DNA of 64,000 nucleotides from JAVBQJ01 sp031549115 (GTDB lineage Bacteria; Verrucomicrobiota; Lentisphaeria; Victivallales; Victivallaceae): the NCBI GenBank assembly GCA_031549115.1, contig JAVBQJ010000031.1, forward strand, positions 1 through 64,000, given 5' to 3'. Made by a program: the position numbers and the translations under genes. The notes below the pieces were generated by a model, which saw only the letters and a program-made list of their open reading frames with translations, did not search any database and was not told the origin of the DNA. This document shows, in pieces, positions 1 to 10,011 of the stretch; the first letter of the stretch is position 1, and each line of letters starts with the position of its first letter.

Positions 1-624
1 GTGTTCTTCCGTCCCCTTCAAAAATTTTGTCGGGGGGGTTGTCCCCACCGCCCCTTTTGGGCTGATAATTCTGTGGTGGGGGGGGGGGGGCCGGGCGCCC
101 CACCGGTCCGGATCGGCACATTTGATGTCCTGTATCACCAGATCCACTTGGCGCAGCATTTCCGCATACACCTCCGATGCGGCGCAGCCGCTGGTTTCAA
201 TGGCGCAATGCACTCCGGAAAGCCCGCCGCGCAATTCAAACAGGAATTCCGGTTGCGCCAACGGTTCTCCGCCGGAGAAGGTCACGCCTCCGGTTTGACG
301 CCAGATTGCCCGATGGCGCAACAGGCGGCGCGCGAGTTCCGGCGCTTCGATCCGGCTGCCCGCGAGCCGCCGTTTGCCTGCCGGACACGCTTGCGTGCAT
401 TTCCCGCAGCCGATACAGCGCTCCGGCGAGGAGCAGACGCGGCGGCAACTGCCGCAGTGGAGGCATTCCCGGCCGTTGATCAGCAATTCCGGCTCGAATC
501 GGAGCCCCTCCGGATTATGGCACCACCGGCACCGGAGCGGACACCCTTTGAAAAAAACGGTGGTTCGGACGCCGGGTCCGTCATGAACACAAAATTCCCG
601 GATTTCAAAGACGACTCCGGTCAT
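1..624 (-). CDS. Glycyl-radical enzyme activase (radical SAM), 3' end missing
   Basis: Installs the glycyl radical on its partner enzyme by reductive cleavage of S-adenosylmethionine. The N-terminus reads MTGVVFEIREFCVHDGPGVR and continues into the radical-SAM cluster motif C-P-L-R-C-R-W-C-H-N-P-E-G (about residues 26-38). A Cys-rich ferredoxin-like insert follows (CLHCGSC and CIGCGKCTQAC), as in the larger PFL-activase subfamily, and then TGGVTFSGGEPL and the DIK motif. The ATG at 624 overlaps the TGA of the upstream glycyl-radical enzyme in an ATGA arrangement, so the two are probably translationally coupled. The gene is cut by the window edge. From about position 110 down to 1 the reading no longer matches the family and the bases are full of G/C homopolymers, which looks like sequence error. 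The family call is strong; the last ~35 residues should not be trusted. Confidence 0.88.
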   Translation of the reverse strand, partial: MTGVVFEIREFCVHDGPGVRTTVFFKGCPLRCRWCHNPEGLRFEPELLINGRECLHCGSCRRVCSSPERCIGCGKCTQACPAGKRRLAGSRIEAPELARRLLRHRAIWRQTGGVTFSGGEPLAQPEFLFELRGGLSGVHCAIETSGCAASEVYAEMLRQVDLVIQDIKCADPDRWGARPPPPHHRIISPKGAVGTTPPTKFLKGTEEH

Positions 625-2672
625 GGGAAGGTCATTTCGCTGCGCCGGATGATGTGATCCTGAAATTCCTTGTCCAATTCGACGAAGTAACCGCTCCAGC
701 CCCACACCCGCACGATCAGATGCGGAAAGTTTTCCGGATGGCGCTGCGCTTCCAGTAACCGTTCGCGATTGATCGTATTCAACTGCAGTTGATGACCGCC
801 GTTGCGGCAGTAATAGGCCACCAGTTCGGCTGTTTTTTCGGCGCCGCCGGCATCCCGGAAGACCGAATCATGCAACTCGATCGTCAACGGCCCTCCGTTG
901 CATACCTCCGGCACCATCGCGTCGGCAAAGTCCCGCGCCACGGAAACCGGCCCAGCTGTCCGGGCCGTCAGGCTTGGGCCGTAATTGGCGGGAAAGGGCT
1001 CGTTCGCCAACCGCCCGTCCGGCGTCGCCGGCAACGTTTCGGCATGGCGCAAATAGTACATCGCCGACCCCGTCCCGGCCCGCCAGATCCCGCCCCGGCT
1101 GTTATGCAGTCCCTGCCACGCGGCGCCCCAGGCCCGCAGCAGTCGGGCGGCAAGCTCCTCCGGCAGCGGATCGCCGCTGCCCAGCTTGGGCAGCACATTG
1201 CGGATTTCTCCGAGCAGCTCGGGGGCGTTCCGATAATTTTCATCCAGAATTGCCAGGAATTCCTCCATCCGGAGCCGGTGCGTGTCAAAGACCAGGCGCC
1301 GCAAGGTGACCAGGGAATCCACCGCCGTGGCAATACCGGTACCGTGAACGCCGAAGTTATTGTAAACGGCGCCTTCGGAGATGTCCTGCCCGCGCTCGAC
1401 GCAGCCGTCGCAAAGGACCGATGCGAACGGCCCCGGCAGCATGGTAAAATTCCGGTAACGCTCCTGTACGGCAAGCGCTTCCCGGCGCAGCATCATGGCA
1501 TAGTCGGAGAAAAAACCGTCGAAATCCGGCGCCTGTGACGTGCGCATCGTGCGCAACAGAACCTCCGGCAATGAAATTCCGGTGATGTTCGGCACCTCCA
1601 TGCCTCGCCCCGGAATGGTGAATTCCCAGCAGGCCGCGACCACATAGTTACGCGCATCTTCAAGCCGGTACCCCCACCGTGTGAGGGCGTCGATCACCAC
1701 ATCGTCGTTGCTGTATTGCGGAAAGCCCAGCCCCGCGGCGGTCAGCTCCGAACCGAGGCGAAACCACTCCATCGGAGTTTCGCCACTGACCCGCAAATTG
1801 ATTTTGGGATCGATCACCTTCAATTCGCGCGATGCTTCCAGGCACATCCGGGTCAGGCGGTTGCAGGCGTCGCGTCCGTCGCGGTCGCACCCTCCCAGCA
1901 CCATACTCTGGCCGTTGTCGCCCTGCTAGACGCCGACATACAAGTCGCTGTCGCGGTGGCAACTCAGGAAAAACTCCTGCAGGAGCTCCATCGCGGAGGA
2001 TTCGGTTTCAATTCCCGTCTGCAAATCGTGTTCCAGATAAGGGAGCATGTATTGATCGAAGCGGCCGAACCCGTTGTGATATTCCCCCTCGCACCACAGG
2101 ATATAATGCAGGATACGCAGGAATTGGAGCGCCTCCCGGAATGTTTTCGCCCCCTGGCGCGGAATGCGCCCCAAGACCTCCGCCACCTCCGCCGAACCGG
2201 CCTTTTTCGCCGCCAGCCGGTAACGCTCCGAAAAGTCCGACACCGCGTCAACACTGCGCAGCGCCGCCGTCAGAAAATCGATTCCCGCCGCCGATTGCCG
2301 CAGCCGTTCGACGATTTCAGCCCGGCGCGCTTCGAGCCCGCGTTCGATGGTCGTTCCGAAATCACAGCACAGATTGAACACCACCCCTTTTTCGGCAAAG
2401 GAGTGCTCCCGGCGCATTTGCACCCACTCTTCGGCGGTGAACAATTCGGGCAGTTGACGCACGGTTCGCGTGAATACAATCCGTTCACCCGGAAGAAATA
2501 CCGGATTTTCGGCCCGGAGCACCGCCTCCAGCGCCAGCGAAACCCGCTGGAAACCGGAACGCTTCTCCGCGGCAAACTGTTCGGCCAGATTCCAGGCGAC
2601 ATCGCGCCGGAAATGGTGGTGACGGTGCCGCAGCAGCTCATCACGCATCTGGCGGATCCGATCGGTCATCAT
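621..2672 (-). pseudogene. Glycyl-radical enzyme (PFL/dehydratase-like), interrupted by an in-frame TAG
   Basis: A 683-codon frame of normal length for the pyruvate formate-lyase/diol-dehydratase superfamily, broken by TAG at 1926-1928 (codon 249). Both sides are clearly one protein. Just after the TAG comes QGDNGQSMVLGG, where family members have a Gln at the interrupted position, so CAG to TAG is a single change. The thiyl-radical Cys lies in AACWEFTIPG (C348 of the joined frame); its C-x-E spacing recalls dehydratase-type members (GCVE) rather than PFL (CC). The glycyl-radical loop VRVWGWSGYF is intact near the C-terminus (G658). An AGGAG-rich site precedes the ATG at 2672. The gene lies 18 nt after GH51 and overlaps its activase. 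TAG ends other genes here, so recoding is unlikely. It may be a true nonsense mutation or a base-call error. The substrate is unknown. Confidence 0.85.
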
Positions 2673-2690
2673 AGTCGGCTCTCCTCCCCT

Positions 2691-4205
2691 TCAACGGACC
2701 TTGATCCGGAACATATTCCAGGACGCGGGCTTCAAAGCGGCTGTCAGCGCATGGCTTTCGAGCCGGTAGCGATCCATACTGATGATGGACGGCTTGACCG
2801 TTTCCTCGGTTTCGCTGTTGACCGCATCGAGGCTTTCATGATATATTTCAATCGCCTCCATCACCTGTTCCGCCACAAAGTCCAACATGGAAAACGCAAA
2901 TTCCATTTCTTCCGTCAATGCTCTATTGATGGCAAAAATGCGAATTTCCTGTTCGACTTCATCATAGATTACACTGCTCAGCAGATAATTCACCGGATGC
3001 GGGATATAAATGTTGTCGCAGGTAAAGGCAGGTGATTCGATATGCTGGGTCAATACGGTTCCGCGGCCATACTTCGACAGATAATAGAATGGATAATAGA
3101 TCGTCTGTTTCCAGGCACCGCCGTTGGCTCCGGTCATAATCGGCGCGATGACATTGACCGATTGCGCGATGCAGCCGATTTTCACCCGATCGGCATGGTT
3201 GAGCATCACCATCAAAGCGCCTCCGACGACGAGCACATCGGCCATGTCATAGATCTCTTCGTTCAACGGACGTCCCGCCTGCCAGATGTTTTCCGGTGAG
3301 GCTTTGGGATTGCCGCGATACCAGACATTCCATTCATCCACTGCCAGATTGATCCGTTTGGGGGATTTACGCTTGGCGGCGGCGGCATCGCAAACAGCAA
3401 CCATGTTGTTGATATTCCAGTCAAGGATATTGGGCGTGGCCAGAAATGATTGGCGATCATGGTTGATGCAAAAGAAATAGTTGTGCAACGCCAGATAATC
3501 CGCCACATCAAAGGTCGCCTCGATGACTTTGCTGTCCCAATCGCCATAGCTCGGCATATATACCGAGCTCGATCCGCAGACGCTCAATTCGATGGACGGA
3601 TCGGCCATGCGCATCATTTTGCCGCATTCACAAGCAATCCGGCCATATTCCTCGGCCGTTTTATTGCCGATTTGGGTCGGACTGTCCATTTCATTGCCGA
3701 GACACCATACTTTGATATGATAGGGTTCGGCAGAACCGTTTTTTTTGCGCATATTGCTCCAATAAGTATCGCATGACAAGTTGCAATACTCTACCAATTC
3801 CTGCGCCGCCTTTGGCGTATTGGTCCCCAGGTTCACCGCCATCAACGGCATGGTGTTTACTTTGCGGCACCACTTCATAAATTCATCGACGCCGACCTGA
3901 TTGGGTTCAATCGCTTCCCAGGCATAATCCGGCCGCACCGGCCGCTGATCTTTTGGGCCGATACCGTCCTTCCAGTCGTAGCCGGAGACAAAGTTGCCGC
4001 CCGGATAACGGGTAATCGGCATGTCCAGATCTCTGACGAGATCGGCGACATCGTTCCGGAACCCGTCGGCGTCGGCGGTCGGATGGGTCGGTTCATAAAT
4101 GCCGTTGTAAACACAACGGCCGATATGTTCGACAAAACCGCCAAAGATGCGCTTGTCGACGGCGCCGGTTTGAAACTGTTTGTGAACAGTCGATTTACTC
4201 TTCAT
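2691..4205 (-). CDS. Alpha-L-arabinofuranosidase, GH51
   Basis: Retaining glycosidase that removes terminal alpha-L-arabinofuranosyl units from arabinan, arabinoxylan or arabinogalactan oligosaccharides. 504 residues, the usual length for cytosolic GH51 enzymes, with no signal peptide. The N-terminal FGGFVEHIGRCVYNGIYEP, the substrate-loop motif ITRYPGGNFVSGYDWKDGIG, the acid/base motif WCLGNEMD (E172) and the nucleophile motif VDEWNVWY (E291) are all present. A GGAGA site precedes the ATG at 4205. It sits between GH42 and the glycyl-radical enzyme in one minus-strand operon, which suggests breakdown of imported arabinose- and galactose-containing oligosaccharides. Confidence 0.95.
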   Translation of the reverse strand: MKSKSTVHKQFQTGAVDKRIFGGFVEHIGRCVYNGIYEPTHPTADADGFRNDVADLVRDLDMPITRYPGGNFVSGYDWKDGIGPKDQRPVRPDYAWEAIEPNQVGVDEFMKWCRKVNTMPLMAVNLGTNTPKAAQELVEYCNLSCDTYWSNMRKKNGSAEPYHIKVWCLGNEMDSPTQIGNKTAEEYGRIACECGKMMRMADPSIELSVCGSSSVYMPSYGDWDSKVIEATFDVADYLALHNYFFCINHDRQSFLATPNILDWNINNMVAVCDAAAAKRKSPKRINLAVDEWNVWYRGNPKASPENIWQAGRPLNEEIYDMADVLVVGGALMVMLNHADRVKIGCIAQSVNVIAPIMTGANGGAWKQTIYYPFYYLSKYGRGTVLTQHIESPAFTCDNIYIPHPVNYLLSSVIYDEVEQEIRIFAINRALTEEMEFAFSMLDFVAEQVMEAIEIYHESLDAVNSETEETVKPSIISMDRYRLESHALTAALKPASWNMFRIKVR

Positions 4206-4236
4206 GACTTCTCCATTGCGTGTTTCGTTTCCATTT

Positions 4237-6285
4237 TCAATTTTTCAAATCTTTTTCAATTCTGGTCACCTCGCGCGGCGGCAGGTTGATGCCGGCGATC
4301 TGACAATGCTGTGAAGTTGAGTTAAAGTAAAAATCAACCTGACGGTCATCGGAGATCAAAGTCCGGCGGCTGACACCCAACGGCAGTTCATTGCCGATAT
4401 TCATTGGAGCAATCAATTCGCGCAAAATTTTCCGATAGGTCGGATTGTCGGTATAATGCTCATAAAATGAAACACCGAGGCTGGTGCCGAGCAGCAGATA
4501 GTTGCCGTTGCGGATTGCCGCCGGTTCGCCGTTTTCCCAGCGCGCCACGGCGGCCGCACCGTCCGCGGGAGTAAATACGGTGGCAAAGGCGCCGGCGGGA
4601 ATGCTGCCGGAATGGAATTGCCAGCTGCGCTCCCGCTGGTTGGCATAGACACGCTCTCCCATAACGGCTCCCAGCTGGTGCCGGGCAAATTTCGGCGGCC
4701 GATCCGGGCGCACCCAAGTCGCCGCGTCACGCAGCATGAAACCCTCTTCGGCAATGACTTGGCCCCCCGCCTCGGCAAAATGGCGAATCTCCTGCCAATG
4801 CGTTTCCGTGAGCAAAAAACCTTCCGGAATATAGAGTAGTTTCATATCCTGCAAATTTTCGCGGATATGGCGGCTGTCGATTACCCGGCACTGGATACCC
4901 AGTTCACGAAACAAGGCATAGATGCCCCAGACCGATTTTTTATAGGGATAGGGAAAAGGGCAGTCAAGATCGAAGTTGTGCAAATCCCCATTGCAACCGG
5001 TATGCTCGACCCGATTGATCAGATCACTGTCGGAGTCGTACAAAATAGCGACACCGTCTTCTTTCACTTTCGATTGCAGCAGGAATTCTTCGTGATCTTT
5101 GATCCACCTGGCCGCTTCGGCGGCGGCCGGTGTGACCATTTTGGGCGAACCGTCGATATTGACCAAGCCGGATTGATCGGATTCACAACCGACTCGTTCC
5201 GCACGGTATTGCCACATCATGATTCCTTTGCAGCCGCCGGCAATCGCCGCCCACAGCCGGAATTTGAAATCGTAAATTGTCGCGGGCAAAAACCAGCTGC
5301 CATATTCCGGATAAAGCTCATAAACCCAAAAATATGGATTTACCGCCCGTTGCCAGTCGCACAGCAAAAATGCCATCGACTCTTCCAGACAGTTGGTGAA
5401 GTTGTTCATGACGCCAAAAGAGGTGCCATAAAAATCCACTTCGGCCGCATTGGCGAAATCATCGGATACATCCGCCGCCGCGTCCTGCTGGATGCGGCCG
5501 ACGCCGGCGTGGGAAATGACCGGATGCCGGCTATCAATTTCACGAACAGTACGGTAAATGGAGCGCAAACGCTGCGCCAGGGCAACTGCCGCCCAGCGGC
5601 GCCAGACGAACAGATCGACATAGTCGTATGGCATTGCCGGCGGTTCGATGGTGGAAAAATCTTCATAGCATTTGCCGAATCTGTCATTGTATGTTTCGAT
5701 TGAACCATATTCACGGCACAAGTATTGATGATAGGATTGGATGGAATCCGGACAGCCGCAGTCGCCGATCGGGCGCACCCGCGGCTCGTTCCAGATATTC
5801 CACAGGAGCAAATTTTCCCGTTGACAGTAGCGCCGGACACAAACACGGACAAATTCCTGCGCCCGCTCCATGACTTCGGGATTGTCAAAACACGGCCACC
5901 AGCCTCCGATATAAAAAGCGCCATGGCCGCCGGCACGCAACGGCTTGCCGTTCATGTCACATCTGGATCCGTGATAACGTCGAAAAATATAATCGGGCGC
6001 CGTTTCCAGCATGAATTTGATGATTACATTCTGTCCGGATTTTTCGGCCATATCAAACAAACGGTCGACATCGCTGAAGTCGTATTCCCCTTCGCGCCGT
6101 TCGTTCCAACGCCATTGCACCCGGATTTGCACCGCATTCAGGCCAAGTATTTTAATTTGCTCCAAATCCTCCGCCCACTCTTCCGGCAATGGAGTCGGAG
6201 CCCGGTAATATTGGATGCCGAATACATACCGGTCGAGAATCTTTTTTTGCTTATCCGGCCATACTGTTTTGGTGATTTCACTCAT
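4237..6285 (-). CDS. GH42-type beta-galactosidase-like glycosidase
   Basis: 682 residues without a signal peptide, so probably cytosolic. The N-terminal region is a (beta/alpha)8 barrel of GH42 type. The acid/base lies in NIWNEPRV (E167) and the likely nucleophile in VYELYPEYG (E323). A Cys-containing segment (DCGCPDS) follows the acid/base. The region after about residue 390 resembles the trimerisation (class-I-glutamine-amidotransferase-like) domain and small C-terminal beta-domain of GH42. It starts 3 nt after the stop of the secreted protein upstream and has only a weak Shine-Dalgarno sequence, so coupled translation is plausible. Beta-galactosidase is the family norm; alpha-L-arabinopyranosidase is an alternative in the same family. 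Confidence 0.85.
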   Translation of the reverse strand: MSEITKTVWPDKQKKILDRYVFGIQYYRAPTPLPEEWAEDLEQIKILGLNAVQIRVQWRWNERREGEYDFSDVDRLFDMAEKSGQNVIIKFMLETAPDYIFRRYHGSRCDMNGKPLRAGGHGAFYIGGWWPCFDNPEVMERAQEFVRVCVRRYCQRENLLLWNIWNEPRVRPIGDCGCPDSIQSYHQYLCREYGSIETYNDRFGKCYEDFSTIEPPAMPYDYVDLFVWRRWAAVALAQRLRSIYRTVREIDSRHPVISHAGVGRIQQDAAADVSDDFANAAEVDFYGTSFGVMNNFTNCLEESMAFLLCDWQRAVNPYFWVYELYPEYGSWFLPATIYDFKFRLWAAIAGGCKGIMMWQYRAERVGCESDQSGLVNIDGSPKMVTPAAAEAARWIKDHEEFLLQSKVKEDGVAILYDSDSDLINRVEHTGCNGDLHNFDLDCPFPYPYKKSVWGIYALFRELGIQCRVIDSRHIRENLQDMKLLYIPEGFLLTETHWQEIRHFAEAGGQVIAEEGFMLRDAATWVRPDRPPKFARHQLGAVMGERVYANQRERSWQFHSGSIPAGAFATVFTPADGAAAVARWENGEPAAIRNGNYLLLGTSLGVSFYEHYTDNPTYRKILRELIAPMNIGNELPLGVSRRTLISDDRQVDFYFNSTSQHCQIAGINLPPREVTRIEKDLKN

Positions 6286-6288
6286 TGT

Positions 6289-9200
6289 TCACTCAATTTC
6301 CAATTCGATTACTATTACGTTGCGTTCCGGTATCGATACCGGAATGGTATTATTTTCATTCATGGTAATTTCTTTGTCCGAGAGCAGTTCGCGTACTCGC
6401 CTGACTTTGCCCGGGATGACTTCCAAATTGAGTTTCAAATGCAGGCTTTTCGCTTCATACTGCCAGTTGGCGACCGTCAACAGGACTTTGCCGGGTTTGA
6501 TATAAGCGCTGACCAGGATATTTTCATCGCGAGGCGCATCCGTCGGCGCTTGCCCGGCCCAATACCCGACAAACTCCGAGTCGCACCACCATGGGTCCAT
6601 GATCGCCCAGTATGGTTTTATCTCCGGATAGTTGTCTCGGCGATAGGCCCAAACGGCAGGATATACCCTATGCGGCAAACAGATTGCCATGACTTCATCC
6701 AGGTCTCCGGTCTGCCAATAGAGAAACATGGCGAAAAATGTGTAGGGAGTACCATATTGTGTCATTTTCATCGCCCGGAAAAAATCCGGAGTCATTTTGC
6801 GGTAATCCTGGTAGATGGACCAGTCTTCCCCCTGCAGCCCGGCATCGCAGAAGCCCGCCCATGCCGCATTGTTCAGGTAGTGATGGAGCATCTTGCCCTG
6901 CCGCGAGCCGGTATGATAGTAGGTATATACCCGTTTGTGCAATTCGCGCGTACCCCACAAATTGACAGTCTGACGCCGTACCCCCTGTTCATCCACATAA
7001 CCGCAACCATGCAGAATATTGTTGCACGGGGCCTCGGTAGCCACATCCAGATAAACACCTTGCAACGGCGTTTCATCGAGAATACGGCGGCATACCGTTT
7101 CGATGAAATCGCTCCATGAACTGTTCGCGCAGGCGGCCATATTCAATGCGCCCAGATTATTGTACCATGAGTAGCCGCCGGGCATAACTTTCCATTCACT
7201 CATATGCCGTTTGGTTTCCGCTATATTGGTGTTCATCGCGGCAAAGAAGATACCTTCGGTGATAACCTGGCATCCGGCGTCATGAGCGCGTTGCAAACCG
7301 GCGGTGAAATCACTCCCGTCCATTGTCATTATGTTGGGAATACGTTCGGCCGGATCGATTTTCTCCAGCTCCCAATAGGACTCATGCCGCATATACCAGG
7401 CGCCGACCAGCAACGGCATCTGATGGAAAAGGTCGATATCGGCATCCAACAGCGAAACATCGGATTCGCGGGTAGCGGCATAGCCCTGATGATAATAACG
7501 CGGATCATCCGGCTCGAATTTCAGCGGCAGACCGCTCCAGGCATAATCATAGCTTAGAATTTCACCGGCTCCGAGCGCATGATTTGATGTCAGGGTCAAG
7601 CGGACTTCACGTGTCTCATCCCGGTTGTTTACGGCAATATGCCTGTCGCCTTTATGGCAGCGGTCGGACTCGGTCATAAAAGTAAAGCCGGTCCGGTCGT
7701 CGCCGATCATAAAATTGTAAAAGAAATCCTTTTCCCATATCCAGCCGCGGTAGGAATGCGTGGAGTTGGCGATCTCTTCCACTTTGACCGGACCGGAGCG
7801 ATCCAGATTGGCGGAATAACCGGCGGGCGTTCCACCGATCCGGTTGCCTCTGGCATAGATGGCACGATCTTCCGGCATGCTCCAGGCGATATCCAGATAG
7901 TCCAGGGTAAGAGCGGCGTCAGGCGCAACTTGCATCCGCCATCTGGCAAAACCGTCATAGTCGATCGTCAATGTACCGTAAAACCGCAGGCTGTCCGATT
8001 GGCCTTTGATGGCATAGGTAAGCTGCTCATCGCTGCTTTCGGTCAGAGTTAAAGGCGCAAACGAGATCGTTTCATTTTTGCCGTTCACCGACAGGTGTAA
8101 TTCGGCCGGATCATGTAAGATCTCCTTGCCCAACGCATTGATCGCCGCCGGTAAGCCGTTCGCCGCCAAAGTATAGGAGCGGGCCAGCAACGTAATTTGA
8201 TCATCGTTGATTTTGATCGGCGTCCAAGGTATGGGAATGCCCGGGGTTTCATCGGCATCCCGGCTCCAGGGCGGTGTTCCCAGCCACACTTCCGGCTCGA
8301 CTGCCCCCAACAGCTCTTTGCCGTCATGCATCAACCGGCATTCGATCCGGTAACTCTGATAGGCTAGACCGGATACCCGGCGCCGGAAATCATAACTTTG
8401 CGGCTTATCGTTCAAGGGGAATTCGCAGCTGTACACCGTTTCGGTTGCGGAAGCGATTTTTACTTCGGCGACCGTGCCGGCGGGCAACGCGGGAATGCCC
8501 CGGGTGTCGAAACAGATTGCCACCGAGCCGTCGGCGATTATGGGAAAGCATTGGAAGCGCAACGGGGAGCCGCAGGCAAAGGCAAAATTTTGCGCATGAA
8601 TGATATTGCCGTTTGCCGGGTCGGTAACTTGAAAATATGCCAGACCATCGATTTTTTTATTCATTTTCAGACGCTCGCCGATGGTGAAATCACCATTGGA
8701 GGCGGCTTGTGAAAATTCCTTTATTTTGTTGCCCTCCCCGTCAAAGAGTTGCATTGACAGATTGACCGGGTCGGCAAATCCGGCAAGCCGCCCATGCAAT
8801 ACGGCTTCGCCGATGCCCCAGTCGCCAAACGTATCGATCGCCACGCGCTCCTGCTTGTCGGCCAATCTGGCTTTCGCGTGCAAGTCATAGCGTAAAAAAT
8901 CCCCTCCCATCGGTTTTGATGAGGTCCAGTCGGACTCGGAACGCCCGCCGGCGGGGAAAAAATCGCGGCAGAATAAAACCGAAAGCCCTTTGTCCAGGCC
9001 CGGCAGATTGCGTTTGGGAATGGCGAACTCACCGTACCATTTCCCGCCGACCAGAAACGGATTGCTGGTGAACGTCCCTTTGAAAATCGCCGTGTTGTCG
9101 GCCTGAGCCTTTTGGGAGTAGTCATAGGAAAAAATCCCCTGATTCAGGTTGACAACATACTGCCGTTGCAGCTCCGGAGTGGCAATCCACAATTCAAAGA

Positions 9201-10008
9201 GATCGCCGACATGGATATCACTTTGGGTCATGATGCCGGCTTTGCCTTTTTCCGGCGGCCCCTGCGACTCGAAAATGGTGGAAAATACGACATAAAGATT
9301 TTCTTCGTCATGACAGTACCAGACGCTGGTTTGCCGGGGAGAATACAGACCCGACAGCTGGACAAATCCGGTCATCGAGCCGGCCCGGTCATATTCGCCA
9401 TCGCGCAACACGCCATCCACGACCGGAGCTTTGTCAATCAACGGCAAAGTATAGACGTTGGAGAAATCTTCGGCCGTTTTTTCGGCGTTGGTCCCGGTTA
9501 TTTTCAAATCGTCAATTTCCAGAAATATTTCGGTGGTGTCGCGGAAAGTTTCGGTGTAAAGACCGAAACGACCGATACGGCCTAATTTTTCACCTTTGTA
9601 ATCGACGACAACCTCCTGCCACTGGCCCCAGCCCGCGCCGCCGGGCATAACTTTCGTAATGCCGCGGGTTGAACCGTCGTCCTGTACGACTTCGATATAA
9701 AGATTGAAGTTGAATTCAGGATGCAGATTCTGCCGAATTTTGAACGAAACAACCGCGTCCTCCGGCCAGTACAGCTCCTCCGGGACCCAGGTGAGGCCGC
9801 CCCATTCGCGCGCACCGGTAACCCGCAAAGCATGCGAGCCGGTTTCCGCTCCGCCGGTGACGGAAATGATGCCGCCGTTATTGCCGGTCCAACCGGCATT
9901 GGCCGCTTCGGTATCCGACAGAAACTCAATTTCATCCGGGCCGGCCGCAGTGACAGCCAGTCCGAGGAGTAAGCCGGCAAATAACGAAGAAAATCTTATT
10001 TTACGCAT
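6289..10008 (-). CDS. Large secreted GH123-like glycosidase with CBM9-like domain (1239 aa)
   Basis: Starts with a classical signal peptide (MRKIRF, then a hydrophobic run to VTAAG), so exported. Residues ~25-165 look like a jelly-roll carbohydrate-binding domain. Residues ~190-400 look like a CBM9/DOMON-type domain (APVVDGVLRDGEYDRAGSM ... DIHVGDLFELWIA). A beta-rich region follows (GTPPWSRDADETPGIPIPWT near residue 575). The C-terminal third is a TIM-barrel-like part with GVYLDVATEAP and QYGTPYTFFAMFLYWQTGD, then a beta-sandwich tail. The beta-rich 'PWTPI' region and barrel resemble those of the secreted protein at 37302-41126, so the two are homologues; such proteins are often annotated DUF6067/GH123-like. 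No catalytic residue can be named with confidence. The ATG lies 3 nt after the pilin stop, which implies tight coupling. It probably makes the first cuts in the polysaccharide outside the cytoplasm. Confidence 0.72.
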   Translation of the reverse strand: MRKIRFSSLFAGLLLGLAVTAAGPDEIEFLSDTEAANAGWTGNNGGIISVTGGAETGSHALRVTGAREWGGLTWVPEELYWPEDAVVSFKIRQNLHPEFNFNLYIEVVQDDGSTRGITKVMPGGAGWGQWQEVVVDYKGEKLGRIGRFGLYTETFRDTTEIFLEIDDLKITGTNAEKTAEDFSNVYTLPLIDKAPVVDGVLRDGEYDRAGSMTGFVQLSGLYSPRQTSVWYCHDEENLYVVFSTIFESQGPPEKGKAGIMTQSDIHVGDLFELWIATPELQRQYVVNLNQGIFSYDYSQKAQADNTAIFKGTFTSNPFLVGGKWYGEFAIPKRNLPGLDKGLSVLFCRDFFPAGGRSESDWTSSKPMGGDFLRYDLHAKARLADKQERVAIDTFGDWGIGEAVLHGRLAGFADPVNLSMQLFDGEGNKIKEFSQAASNGDFTIGERLKMNKKIDGLAYFQVTDPANGNIIHAQNFAFACGSPLRFQCFPIIADGSVAICFDTRGIPALPAGTVAEVKIASATETVYSCEFPLNDKPQSYDFRRRVSGLAYQSYRIECRLMHDGKELLGAVEPEVWLGTPPWSRDADETPGIPIPWTPIKINDDQITLLARSYTLAANGLPAAINALGKEILHDPAELHLSVNGKNETISFAPLTLTESSDEQLTYAIKGQSDSLRFYGTLTIDYDGFARWRMQVAPDAALTLDYLDIAWSMPEDRAIYARGNRIGGTPAGYSANLDRSGPVKVEEIANSTHSYRGWIWEKDFFYNFMIGDDRTGFTFMTESDRCHKGDRHIAVNNRDETREVRLTLTSNHALGAGEILSYDYAWSGLPLKFEPDDPRYYHQGYAATRESDVSLLDADIDLFHQMPLLVGAWYMRHESYWELEKIDPAERIPNIMTMDGSDFTAGLQRAHDAGCQVITEGIFFAAMNTNIAETKRHMSEWKVMPGGYSWYNNLGALNMAACANSSWSDFIETVCRRILDETPLQGVYLDVATEAPCNNILHGCGYVDEQGVRRQTVNLWGTRELHKRVYTYYHTGSRQGKMLHHYLNNAAWAGFCDAGLQGEDWSIYQDYRKMTPDFFRAMKMTQYGTPYTFFAMFLYWQTGDLDEVMAICLPHRVYPAVWAYRRDNYPEIKPYWAIMDPWWCDSEFVGYWAGQAPTDAPRDENILVSAYIKPGKVLLTVANWQYEAKSLHLKLNLEVIPGKVRRVRELLSDKEITMNENNTIPVSIPERNVIVIELEIE

Positions 10009-10011
10009 GAA

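Noticed and set aside
1926..1928. TAG read as pyrrolysine or recoded Gln
   Set aside because: TAG is used as a normal terminator at 41128-41130, 56448-56450 and 59432-59434, and no pyrrolysine genes are in view.
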